A program made the position numbers and the translations under genes. A model generated the notes under the pieces. The model was not told the DNA's origin and ran no database searches. It saw only the letters and a list, made by a program, of their open reading frames with translations. From positions 1,050,802 through 1,114,801 of the forward strand of contig CAYMNQ010000001.1 in NCBI GenBank assembly GCA_964391865.1: a stretch of 64,000 bases of DNA, written 5' to 3'. Positions 44,570 through 52,740 of this stretch are shown piece by piece. The number at the start of each line of letters is the position of its first letter. Position 1 is the first letter of the stretch. The DNA is from DASZQL01 sp964391865 (GTDB lineage Bacteria; Planctomycetota; Phycisphaerae; Phycisphaerales; UBA1924).

Positions 44570-45254
44570 CCAGTCCCTCCGTGGTGAATGAGCCGGTGAT
44601 GCGCCCGTCGTGCAGCACGAAAGCGCGCCGGCAGTGCGCCGCCGCCGCCGGCTCGTGCGTGACCATCACGATGGTCATGCCGTTCTCCCGCGCGATCTCG
44701 GCGAGAAGGGTCCACAGCGTTTCGGCGGAGCGCGAGTCGAGATTGCCGGTGGGCTCGTCGGCGAGGAGCACGCGGGGTTTGAAGAGGAGCGCGCGGGCGA
44801 TCGCGACGCGCTGCTGCTCGCCCCCCGAGAGCGCGTCCGGGCGGTGGGTCGCGCGCGGCCCGATGCCCAGCCGCTCCATCAGCTCGCGGCTGCGCGACGC
44901 GAGTTCCGCGTCGGGCGTGCCAGCGAGCCGGCCCGGCAGTTCGATGTTGTCGCTCGCGCTGAGCGTGGGGATGAGGTTGAACTGCTGGAAGACGATGCCG
45001 ACCTCGTGCCGACGAAAAAGCGTGAGTTCTTTCTCGCTGAGCCGGTCGATGCGGCGCCCGGCGATCTCGACCTCGCCCGAGTCGGGCACGTCGAGGGCCG
45101 CGAGGAGATGAAGGAGCGTGCTCTTGCCCGAGCCGCTGGCGCCCATGATCGCGTAGAAGCCGGGTTCGTCGATGGACAAGTCCACGCCCGTCAGCGCGGC
45201 GACAGGCCGCTCGGCGGCGGGGTAGGACTTGCGGACATCGCGGCAGCGGATCAT
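44520..45254 (-). CDS. ABC transporter ATPase, LolD/MacB type
   Basis: A 244-residue ATPase. Walker A GASGSGKST, Q-loop VFQQFNLIPTLSA, signature LSGGEQQRVAIARAL, Walker B RVLLADEPTGNLD and H-loop VTHEP are all intact. The sequence type is that of ATPases driving mechanotransmission permeases (LolD, MacB, FtsE). The frame opens at 45356, but the family sequence begins at ATG 45254. With the overlapping FtsX-type permease it forms a complete exporter, substrate unknown. Confidence 0.92.
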   Translation of the reverse strand: MIRCRDVRKSYPAAERPVAALTGVDLSIDEPGFYAIMGASGSGKSTLLHLLAALDVPDSGEVEIAGRRIDRLSEKELTLFRRHEVGIVFQQFNLIPTLSASDNIELPGRLAGTPDAELASRSRELMERLGIGPRATHRPDALSGGEQQRVAIARALLFKPRVLLADEPTGNLDSRSAETLWTLLAEIARENGMTIVMVTHEPAAAAHCRRAFVLHDGRITGSFTTEGLDAGAVALEYQRAGRPA

Positions 45255-45424
45255 GAAGGGGGCATGGTAGGCCGACGACGCTCGGAACGGCTCAGTATGG
45301 GACGAATAGGACACATCGCCGCGTGCTCGCATGCTCAGATACGGCCGACGCACCAATCCGTTTCTCAGATTGAACGCGCTCGGCTACGCGGCGCGCCTCG
45401 TTCAGGATCGCCGGACGCGATGCT

Positions 45425-45808
45425 TCACGCCGGGTACTTCGCGTCATACGCCGCCGCGTCCATCATCGCCGCGAGCCCGGCCTGGTCGCTCACCTTGATC
45501 TTCACCAGCCACCCGTCGGCGTAGGGCGAGGAGTTCACCAGCGCGGGGTCACCTTCGAGCTTGGTGTTGATCTCGATGATCTGCCCGGCGATTGGGGCGT
45601 ACACGTCGCTGGTCGCCTTCACGGACTCGACCTCCGCCACCGGATCGCCCGCCTTGACCGCCGTGCCCACCGGCTTCATCTGCGCGTAGGTCACGTCCGT
45701 CAGTTCGTTGACGGCGAACTTGGTGATCCCCAGAGTGGCGATATCGCCCTGGATGCGGATCCACTCGTGGGTCTGGGTGCATTTACAGTCGGCTGGGGTG
45801 GTGGGCAT
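45425..45808 (-). CDS. gcvH: Glycine cleavage system H protein
   Basis: A 127-residue lipoyl carrier. THEWIRIQGDIATLGITKFA is the family start, and the lipoylated lysine sits in VAEVESVKATSDVYAP, followed by PYADGWLVKIKVSD. It shuttles the aminomethyl group between P, T and L proteins, none of which is in the window. The start at 45808 follows a TACAAT box by 10 nt, close to leaderless spacing, and no Shine-Dalgarno motif is visible. Confidence 0.95.
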   Translation of the reverse strand: MPTTPADCKCTQTHEWIRIQGDIATLGITKFAVNELTDVTYAQMKPVGTAVKAGDPVAEVESVKATSDVYAPIAGQIIEINTKLEGDPALVNSSPYADGWLVKIKVSDQAGLAAMMDAAAYDAKYPA

Positions 45809-45879
45809 ATGGGTTGGGATTGTAGCGAGGCCCGATCGGCGGTTCGGAAGTGTGGATGACCCGCGAATCATTCCAATAC

Positions 45880-46105
45880 GCCGCCCTATCGCATAACCGG
45901 CTTAAACTGGGGAACCTGGAGATCGCGGGCGGCGTATTCTCCTCCGCCGGGCGCGGCACGCGGCGCTTGCCAGGGACGCAAAGCGCCGTGATAATTCCAG
46001 CCAGATATCCGAATTTTCTTCGGGGCCTCGCGCCCCGACGTCACCCGATTCTTTCTCCCCTCCAGACGGTCTGGCCACTCAAGGTCGACCGTCTTTGTTG
46101 TTTTT
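45880..46105 (+). ncRNA. Candidate structured RNA with its own terminator
   Basis: The 412-base gap 45809-46220 has no gene. On the + strand it contains several perfect stems: CGGCGCTT/AAGCGCCG (about 45964-45992), TCGGGGC/GCCCCGA (46020-46038) and then a real terminator at 46064-46105. Since no protein-coding frame precedes this terminator on the + strand, a short RNA or a 5' attenuator of the ATPase gene at 46221 is implied. Its 5' end is not defined; the start given is a guess. Confidence 0.3.
46064..46105 (+). terminator. Rho-independent terminator in the leader region of the Mla-type ATPase gene
   Basis: AGACGGTC (46064-46071) pairs exactly with GACCGTCT (46087-46094) and is followed by TTGTTGTTTTT. 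It points rightward with no gene before it. Confidence 0.75.
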
Positions 46106-46220
46106 GTGGCGGCCGCCTGCAAGCGATTGCAATGCCGGCGGCCCGTGTGTCAGCGATGGGTGCGGATAGACTCGCGGTGTTGATTCGTCTCGCCGATGTC
46201 AAGATGGAGCGAGCACCGCT

Positions 46221-47126
46221 GTGGCCGACCCCGTGATCCGCGTAAAGAACCTGGCGAAGATCTTTGACGGGCGCCGGGTGCTCGACGGGTTGACCTTGGA
46301 CGTATTCCCCGGCGAGACGATGGTCATCATGGGCGGGTCGGGGTGCGGGAAGAGCACGTTCCTGCGGACGATGATCGGGTCCTTCCAACCGGAGGAGGGA
46401 GACGTCGAGATTTTCGGGCAGAACGTGTCGCGCGCCAGCGAGAAACAGCTCAACGACATCCGCAAGAAGTTCGGCATCCTGTTCCAGTCCGGGGCGCTCT
46501 TCAATTCGATGACCGTGGCGGAGAACGTCGCCCTGCCGCTGCAGGAGCACACGGACCTGTCGCCCGAGATCATCGAGATCCAGGTGAAGATCAAGCTCGA
46601 ACTCGTGGGGCTGCGCGAGCACGCGGACAAGTACCCGGCGCAGATCTCGGGCGGCATGAAGAAGCGGGCCGGGCTGGCGCGGGCGCTGGCGCTCGACCCG
46701 CGCATCCTCTTTTACGACGAACCGTCCGCGGGGCTCGACCCGGTGACGAGCGCGGAGATCGACCGGCTGATCGTCGATCTCTCGAAGAAGCTCGGCGTCA
46801 CGAGCGTGGTCGTCACGCACGAGATGGACTCCGCGTTCACCATCGCCGACCGGATGGCGATGCTCGACAAGGGGCGTATGCTGAAGGTCGATTCGCGCGA
46901 ATGGTTCGACCAGCTCCGCAAACTCCCCATCGAAGAAGCCCGGCAACTCGACGAGGAGCAGCAACTCATCCGGCAGTTCCTGCGCGGCGATGCGGACGGG
47001 CCCATCACGCGCCGCAAAGAAAGCAGCAATTATCAGGAAGACCTGCTGGGCGGCCCGGTCAACATGGTGGACATGACGCTCGGACACCCGTCGGTGGTGA
47101 CGACGCGCTCGAAGGCGCTGATGTAA
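46221..47126 (+). CDS. mlaF: ABC transporter ATPase, Mla type
   Basis: A 301-residue ATPase of the phospholipid/MCE transport group. Walker A GGSGCGKST, Q-loop LFQSGALFNSMTVAEN, signature ISGGMKKRAGLARAL and Walker B ILFYDEPSAGLDPV; the KKFGILFQSGALFNS and SGGMKKR forms are typical of MlaF. A C-terminal tail of about 50 residues (QQLIRQFLRGDADGPITRR) resembles MlaF-type tails. It starts with GTG 46221. The MCE partner lies 2.8 kb downstream and no MlaE permease is present in the window. Confidence 0.87.
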   Translation: MADPVIRVKNLAKIFDGRRVLDGLTLDVFPGETMVIMGGSGCGKSTFLRTMIGSFQPEEGDVEIFGQNVSRASEKQLNDIRKKFGILFQSGALFNSMTVAENVALPLQEHTDLSPEIIEIQVKIKLELVGLREHADKYPAQISGGMKKRAGLARALALDPRILFYDEPSAGLDPVTSAEIDRLIVDLSKKLGVTSVVVTHEMDSAFTIADRMAMLDKGRMLKVDSREWFDQLRKLPIEEARQLDEEQQLIRQFLRGDADGPITRRKESSNYQEDLLGGPVNMVDMTLGHPSVVTTRSKALM

Positions 47127-47141
47127 CGGCGCCGGAGAACT

Positions 47142-49061
47142 TCAGGCGGCGGCCCGCGCGGTGTGCTGCTTCAGCGGCAGATACCGGAGGCACACCGACC
47201 GCAGGTCGCGCTGGTCAACGGGCTTCGCGAGATACTCATTGCATCCGGCGGCGAGGCACTTCTCGCGATCCCCCGTCATGGCATGAGCGGTGACGGCCAC
47301 GATCGGCCGCACATAGCCGAGCCGGCGCAGTTCCCTGGTCGCGTCGTAGCCGTTCATCTCGGGCATCTGCATGTCCATGAGAATGAGATCGAAGAAACTG
47401 CCTTCCGCCTCGGCGCGTTCGACGGCTTCGATGCCGCGCACGCCGTTGTCGGCGACCTCGACGTCAGCGCCCCACCGACGAAGGATGAACGCGAGCAGGC
47501 GTTGGTTGTCCGGGCCGTCTTCGACAAGCAGGATTCGCCCGCCGAGTTCGTGGGCCGGGACGCCGATCGGGGTGTCGTGCGCGGTGGTCGGGTCGGCGAG
47601 TTCCGCCGTCAGCGTCAGGGTGAACGTGCTCCCCCCGCCGGGGCGGCTGTTCGCGGTGACGTCGCCGCCCATCTTCCTGGCAAGCTGGCGGGAAATGCTG
47701 AGCCCCAAGCCGGTGCCGCCCGCCCGCCGGCTCATTGAGTCGTCGATCTGCGAGAACTGCACGAACAGCTTCGCGGCTTGCTCCGAGTCGAATCCAATCC
47801 CGGTGTCGATGACGTCGACCCGCAGCACCGCGCGGGGTGGCGCGTGGGGATCGCCGGGGGCACGCTCGGCGGAGAGGATCATCTTGATCGTTCCTTCGTC
47901 CGTAAACTTGATGGCGTTCCCGGCCAGATTCAACAGAATCTGCTTGAGACGCAGCGGGTCGCTCTTGAGCCAGGGGAGCTTGCCCCGCACTTCGACCTGC
48001 AGTTCGAGACCCTTGGATTCAGCCTGAATGCGCAGCTGCGACCGCACTTCGTGCGCGAGCTCGGCGGGATCGCAGGCGACCGCATCGACTTTCAGCGTGC
48101 CGGCTTCGATGGCGGCGACATCAAGAATGTCGTTCACGAGCGAGTGCAGGTGAGTGCCGTTGCGCCGGATCGAGCGGATGAACTCCATCCGCTCGTCTTC
48201 CGTGAGATCCGGATTCAACATCAGATCAGAGAACCCAAGGATCGACACAAGGGGAGTCCGGAACTCGTGGCTCATGTTGGTCAGGAACGTGGTCTTCGCG
48301 GCGCTGCTGGCGCGCGCGATCTTCAGGGCGCTGTGCGCGAGTTCCTGACTCTTGCGGAGCGCGACGGCGGTCGCCTCCAATTCACCCGTGCGGGCCCGAA
48401 CAGACTGTTCTGTTTTATCTTGCGCGTGCTCAAGCCGCGCCCGATCCGATGCCATGCGGCGCAGCTCCGACAGGCCATGCCGGATCGACACCACCAGCAT
48501 CACATCCTCGAACAGCACCCACGCGGTGTGCTCCATCCACCGCAAGTGATCCGGCTGCGTCAGGCCGAAGACGGACTGCGGCAGGAAGACCCCTCGGATC
48601 ATGTGGTCGAGCGCCGTGATGGCGGTCGCGATCCCCAGCACCGTGAAGTCCCGGTAGAACGCGAGGAACGCGAGCGAGCCGAACACATGAAAGTGCGTTT
48701 CGATGCGCCCCCCTGTGAGATGGATCAGCATCGCGGAGTAGAGCGCCTGCGCGGCGGCGATCGAGTAGCGCGTCGTGCGGTCGTTCGGGCGCTTGATCGC
48801 GAGAATCACCGTCGGCACGCTCAGCAGCCCGCCGAGCAGCAGCGCGGCCCAGACGTGCGCGTGCACCGCGCTCGTGGCGCCGATCCATGTCTTCGGCGTG
48901 ACCAACAGCGTGATCAGGACCGCGCCGGCCCACTGCGATATCATGAGCCAGGCGAACGCGCGCCCGGTCTTGACGCGCAGCACGCCAAGCTCCTCGCTCA
49001 CCAGCTCGCGCGACCGTGAGTCGATGCACTCCGCGGACTGCGGTTGAGCCTTCGGGATCAT
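47142..49061 (-). CDS. Membrane hybrid histidine kinase
   Basis: A 639-residue sensor. The N-terminal 200 residues hold about five or six membrane helices, including GGRIETHFHVFGSLAFLAFY with His-Phe-His at 123-125, a pattern I recall from other planctomycete sensors. A short coiled coil leads to the H-box MSHEFRTPL (His265), then NAIKF, DTGIGF and GTGLGLSISRQL for ATP binding. A receiver domain ends the protein, with phospho-acceptor Asp near 563 in LILMDMQMPEMNGYD. ATG 49061 overlaps the upstream stop (ATGA), and AGGAG lies nine bases before it. Confidence 0.9.
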   Translation of the reverse strand: MIPKAQPQSAECIDSRSRELVSEELGVLRVKTGRAFAWLMISQWAGAVLITLLVTPKTWIGATSAVHAHVWAALLLGGLLSVPTVILAIKRPNDRTTRYSIAAAQALYSAMLIHLTGGRIETHFHVFGSLAFLAFYRDFTVLGIATAITALDHMIRGVFLPQSVFGLTQPDHLRWMEHTAWVLFEDVMLVVSIRHGLSELRRMASDRARLEHAQDKTEQSVRARTGELEATAVALRKSQELAHSALKIARASSAAKTTFLTNMSHEFRTPLVSILGFSDLMLNPDLTEDERMEFIRSIRRNGTHLHSLVNDILDVAAIEAGTLKVDAVACDPAELAHEVRSQLRIQAESKGLELQVEVRGKLPWLKSDPLRLKQILLNLAGNAIKFTDEGTIKMILSAERAPGDPHAPPRAVLRVDVIDTGIGFDSEQAAKLFVQFSQIDDSMSRRAGGTGLGLSISRQLARKMGGDVTANSRPGGGSTFTLTLTAELADPTTAHDTPIGVPAHELGGRILLVEDGPDNQRLLAFILRRWGADVEVADNGVRGIEAVERAEAEGSFFDLILMDMQMPEMNGYDATRELRRLGYVRPIVAVTAHAMTGDREKCLAAGCNEYLAKPVDQRDLRSVCLRYLPLKQHTARAAA

Positions 49062-49693
49062 CGGTGAGCGCTCCTGCATAGCGGGCAGTTACTGGGCGAA
49101 ATCAGAGGGCAACCAAAGACGGGCGACGCTCGGGTGGGCAACGCCGAGGCGTCCAAGGGCGATGCGAAACCGGCGATCAACCGATCCCGTCCGAAACACG
49201 GGCCGGCTTCGCCGCGCAGGGGCGTCACGCCGCCGCTGAACCACAGACGCCCGTCGGCGTCGTACGCGAGCACGTGTCCCGAGGTGCGGAGTCCGAACCG
49301 TGCCGACAGCGCGCCGCCGCGATCACGGACCACCCGCGCGCCGGAGAAATCGTCAGAGAGACCGAGCGAGGCTCGATCGACAGCCCACTCGGCGGATGGC
49401 GCTTCGGGCTCGCTGACGAGGAAGATGATGTCGGCGGAGGAACCGGCGGCCGCGTCGACGCACCGCAGCGCATCGAGCGTCGCCCGGCTGCACGGGCATC
49501 GGGGGTGAAGCGCGACTAGCAGCGTCTGCCCACCGGCACGGCGCTCGACCGCGAGATGATCCGGCCAGGCATCGGGCGGGTTTCCCGTGTCACCCGGCGT
49601 TCGCGCGTAGTCCAAGTGCCACGCGAATCCCGCGGTGACCGCGATCGCCCACACGAGCACGGCCGCAATGCGATGTCGGTGCTTGGGAACCAT
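49058..49693 (-). CDS. Thioredoxin-like exported protein (RedB-like) coupled to the histidine kinase
   Basis: A 211-residue protein with one N-terminal signal/anchor (IAAVLVWAIAVTAGFAW) and a thioredoxin-like core: LLVALHPRCPCSRATLDAL, where Cys-Pro-Cys sits at the position of the redox pair, and SGHVLAYDADGRLWFSGGVT. The tail has GCPLISPSNCPLCR with three more Cys. It resembles planctomycete proteins annotated RedB, from memory. Coupling by ATGA to the kinase gene suggests a sensor pair that reads periplasmic redox or metal state. Confidence 0.65.
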   Translation of the reverse strand: MVPKHRHRIAAVLVWAIAVTAGFAWHLDYARTPGDTGNPPDAWPDHLAVERRAGGQTLLVALHPRCPCSRATLDALRCVDAAAGSSADIIFLVSEPEAPSAEWAVDRASLGLSDDFSGARVVRDRGGALSARFGLRTSGHVLAYDADGRLWFSGGVTPLRGEAGPCFGRDRLIAGFASPLDASALPTRASPVFGCPLISPSNCPLCRSAHR

Positions 49694-49972
49694 GAGGCCT
49701 CCGCAGTGCAGCTATCGAACGTTTTGCGCACGCCATGCACTCGCAGCGATCGATTCTCGCGCCGGCCGATGCGTCGCACCGCGATCCACCGGAGACGGTC
49801 GCCGACTCGTGGCCCGGACAACCCAAGAGGCCTGCCGGATCACGGCCCCCTGTCGGGCGGGACCGATCCCGGTGGCCCTCGGGAGTGACATTCCGTACAT
49901 TGCCGACATCACACCGGTCGGATCGCGATGGATCATGGTTCACGCGGCCCGGCCTTGGAGTACTGCCGACCC

Positions 49973-51244
49973 ATGCGAGGCGCGCGGAACAATGTGCTGG
50001 CGGGCGGGCTTGTCCTCGCTGCCATCGTGGCGACGGTGATCGTGGTGATCCTGCTGGGCGGCGCGACCGAGTACATCGGGCAGCGCTCGTACCGCGTCGA
50101 GTTCTCCCTCGCCGACGGCGTGGCGGGGCTGGAGCGCGGCTCGAAGGTCCGCATCGGCGGGCTGAACGTCGGCGCGGTGAAGACGGTCCAGCACGAGTTG
50201 TCGCCTGCGGGCGATATCGAGCGTGCCATCGTCACCATCGGCATCAAGAATTCCATCACACTGCGCCGCGATGCGGTCGCGTATCTCCAGTTGCCGCTGC
50301 TCGGCTCCTCGGGCGTGCTGAATTTCCCGTCGCTCGGCTCGGGCGAGGCGCTGAAAGACAACGAGTTGATCCAGGGGCGGATCGCGGCGCCGGGGATCCT
50401 CGCATCCGCCGGCTACGGCGATGAGGAAGCGCAGAGACTCAAGAACATCATGGCGAAGGCGAGCAGCGTCGCCGACCGCTTCGAAAAGATCTCGGCGGAG
50501 GTCGAGAACTCGATCGTGCCCGACGTGAAGACGGTGGTCTCCGACGTCCGCGCCAACTGGACCAAGGAGAACGGCTGGTCGAGCCGGGTCGAATCGATCA
50601 CGAAGAACGCCGATGAGATGGTGGCGAAGGGGCCGAAGCTCGCCGCAGACCTGGAGGCGCGGCTCGATCAAGTGAAGCAAACGCTCGAAACAGCGCAGGG
50701 CTACCTCGACGAGAACCGCGAGAACGTCAAAGCCACGCTCGCGAACGCGCGCTCCGTCACCGAGAAGGGCGACGCGTTCATGAACCGGCTCAACAACGAG
50801 CTGGTCGACTCCGCCAAAGGGTTCCTCGAGCAGGGGCGCGAGGCGTTCGCGAAGGGCGAGGAGGCGCTGGGCAAACTCGAATCGTTCATCAGCGAGGAGA
50901 AGCCGGGCCTGCGGACCACGCTGGCGAACCTGCGACTGTCGAGCGATCAACTGCGCGACACGCTGCTGGAAGTGCGCCGCTCGCCGTGGCGTTTGCTCTA
51001 CCGCCCGGACAAGCGCGAGCTTGAGTATGAGCTGCTGTACGACTCCGCCCGCTCCTACGCCGGCGCGGTCACCGAGCTTCGCGCGGCGACGGACGCGTTG
51101 AACGCGGTCGCCAGCCTCCCCGAGCAGGACCGCGCCGAGCGGCGCGAGACCATCCGCCGGTTGATCGACGAGATGGAAGCCGCCATCAAACGCGTGGGCG
51201 GGGCGGAAGAAGCGTTCCTGAAAGAATTGACGAAAGAGCAGTGA
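49973..51244 (+). CDS. mlaD: MCE/MlaD-domain protein with long coiled coil
   Basis: A 423-residue periplasmic-facing protein anchored by LAGGLVLAAIVATVIVVILL. The MCE domain (about 35-125) shows SYRVEFSLADGVAGLERGSK, VRIGGLNVGAVKTV and LQLPLLGSSGVLNF. Residues about 150-330 are heptad-rich helices (ARLDQVKQTLETAQGYLDEN), as in MCE proteins that form tubes across the periplasm; the end is a further helical region. Lipid transport between membranes is the known role. The start at 49973 is chosen because the frame before it is not protein-like. Confidence 0.88.
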   Translation: MRGARNNVLAGGLVLAAIVATVIVVILLGGATEYIGQRSYRVEFSLADGVAGLERGSKVRIGGLNVGAVKTVQHELSPAGDIERAIVTIGIKNSITLRRDAVAYLQLPLLGSSGVLNFPSLGSGEALKDNELIQGRIAAPGILASAGYGDEEAQRLKNIMAKASSVADRFEKISAEVENSIVPDVKTVVSDVRANWTKENGWSSRVESITKNADEMVAKGPKLAADLEARLDQVKQTLETAQGYLDENRENVKATLANARSVTEKGDAFMNRLNNELVDSAKGFLEQGREAFAKGEEALGKLESFISEEKPGLRTTLANLRLSSDQLRDTLLEVRRSPWRLLYRPDKRELEYELLYDSARSYAGAVTELRAATDALNAVASLPEQDRAERRETIRRLIDEMEAAIKRVGGAEEAFLKELTKEQ

Positions 51245-51303
51245 ACTCGGAATGGCCTGAGGCTTCGGTCAAGCGCGGGGCGTTGGGCCGTGACCCGCGC
51301 CGC

Positions 51304-51309
51304 TACACT
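51304..51309 (+). promoter_or_regulatory. Candidate -10 box (TACACT) for a leaderless transcript
   Basis: TACACT ends 7 nt before ATG 51317; TTGGGC lies 15 nt upstream of it. No Shine-Dalgarno motif precedes the start. Confidence 0.5.
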
Positions 51310-51316
51310 CGCGCCG

Positions 51317-52531
51317 ATGACGTTCCCGCAACGCTCGAACCGTGCCGCGCACTGGTCGCTCGACCCGGGCGTGGTGTTCCTGAATCACGGCTCGTTCGGC
51401 GCCTGCCCGGTGCGCGTGCTCGACCGCCAGCGCGAGCTGCAGGCCCGGATGGAACGCGAGCCCGTCCGCTTCATGGTGCGCGAGCTCGAGTCGCTGCTCG
51501 ATGAATCGCGCGCCGAGCTGGCCCGATTCCTCGGCGCGGATCCGCGCGACCTGGTGTTCGTGACCAACGCGACCTTCGGCGTGAACGCCGTGCTGCGCTC
51601 GCTCGACTTCAAGCCGGGCGATGAACTGCTCACGACCGATCACGAGTACAACGCCTGCCGCAATGTGCTGGATTTCGTGGCGGAGCGGGCCGGTGCGCGG
51701 GTGGTGGTGGCGAGCGTGCCCATGCCCGTGAGTTCTGATGATGAAGTGATCTCGTCTGTGCTGTCGCGCATCACGGCGCGAACGAAGCTGGCGATGCTCT
51801 CGCACATCACCAGCCCCACGGCGATCATCTTCCCCATCGAACGCCTCGTGCGCGAGCTGAACGCCCGCGGCGTCGACACGCTCGTCGACGCGGCCCACAC
51901 CGCGGGGATGGTGCCCATCCATCTCGACGCGCTCGGGGCGGCGTACACCACGGGCAACTGCCACAAGTGGCTGTGCGCGCCGAAGGGCGCGGGGTTCCTG
52001 CACGTGCGGCGCGACCGTCAATCTGCAATCCGCCCGACGGTCATCTCGCACGGCGCGAACTCGCCGCGCACCGATCGACCGCGCCTGTGGCTCGAATTCG
52101 ATTGGACGGGCACGCAGGATTTCACGCCTTGGCTGTGCGTGGGCGACGCGATCCGAGAGGTCGGCGCGATGACCGAAGGCGGCTGGAATGAAGTCACGCA
52201 CTCGAACCGCGCCAAGGCCACGACGGGGCGGCGCGCGATCATGGATACCCTCGCCCGCGCGGGGATCGAGTCGCGCCCCACCGCGCCGGACGAGATGACC
52301 GGCTCCATCGCTGCCTTCACGATCCCGACCAGCCGCGAGCGCTACCCGCACGGCGACCTCGACCCCCTCAAGCACGCGCTGGAAACCACGCACCACACGC
52401 AGGTGCCGGTGGTGCTGTGGCCCTTCCCGCCCATGACACCCAACCGCCTGATCCGCGTCTCGGCACACCTCTACAACTCGGCGGCGGAGTACGAGCATCT
52501 CGGCGCGGCGCTGGTTCACGAGTTGAGCTAG
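51317..52531 (+). CDS. Class V aminotransferase (isopenicillin-N-epimerase-like)
   Basis: A 404-residue PLP enzyme. VVFLNHGSFGACPVRVLDRQ is the family start, FVTNATFGVNAVLRSL the phosphate-binding area, DTLVDAAHTAGMVPIHLDAL the PLP-ring site, and TGNCHKWLCAPKG holds the Schiff-base Lys217. Relatives are epimerases, cysteine desulfurase-like or kynureninase-like enzymes; the substrate cannot be told. ATG 51317 is chosen because TACACT sits seven bases upstream and the residues before it (TRAATLAP) are not conserved-looking. Confidence 0.9.
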   Translation: MTFPQRSNRAAHWSLDPGVVFLNHGSFGACPVRVLDRQRELQARMEREPVRFMVRELESLLDESRAELARFLGADPRDLVFVTNATFGVNAVLRSLDFKPGDELLTTDHEYNACRNVLDFVAERAGARVVVASVPMPVSSDDEVISSVLSRITARTKLAMLSHITSPTAIIFPIERLVRELNARGVDTLVDAAHTAGMVPIHLDALGAAYTTGNCHKWLCAPKGAGFLHVRRDRQSAIRPTVISHGANSPRTDRPRLWLEFDWTGTQDFTPWLCVGDAIREVGAMTEGGWNEVTHSNRAKATTGRRAIMDTLARAGIESRPTAPDEMTGSIAAFTIPTSRERYPHGDLDPLKHALETTHHTQVPVVLWPFPPMTPNRLIRVSAHLYNSAAEYEHLGAALVHELS

Positions 52532-52542
52532 GCACGCGCCCG

Positions 52543-52620
52543 ATGGAGCCCCCCGCGCGAGCGGGGGGTCGCGCGACTCAGCCACACCCAACGACCCCCG
52601 GCTCGCGCCGGGGGCTCCAT
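52543..52620. repeat. Compound palindrome of the TGGAGCCCC family
   Basis: Two perfect 8-bp hairpins, CCCCCCGC-GCGA-GCGGGGGG (52549-52568) and CCCCCGGC-TCGC-GCCGGGGG (52595-52614), are enclosed by ATGGAGCC...GGCTCCAT (52543-52550 and 52613-52620). It starts 11 nt after a stop codon and can act as a terminator. A single-hairpin relative is at 53449. Confidence 0.75.
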
Positions 52621-52740
52621 GTCATCAACTCGCCCGTGCCGAGATCATGCTTGACCAACGCCGCGATCACGCCGCCCGCAGCGCTCCCCACTACACTGCG
52701 CGGCTCGCTCAGGAATCCATCCCCAAGCCCCAAGCCGCTC

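Noticed and set aside
45950..46000. GGGACGCAAAGC, resembling part of a GEMM (c-di-GMP-I) riboswitch
   Set aside because: The partner element GGCAAACC and the tetraloop helix are absent, and the bases instead form a simple stem CGGCGCTT/AAGCGCCG. Kept only as part of a generic structured-RNA candidate.
45809..46050. A glycine riboswitch in front of gcvH
   Set aside because: No tandem glycine aptamer core could be recognised on the reverse strand, and the TACAAT box 10 nt before the gene leaves almost no leader.
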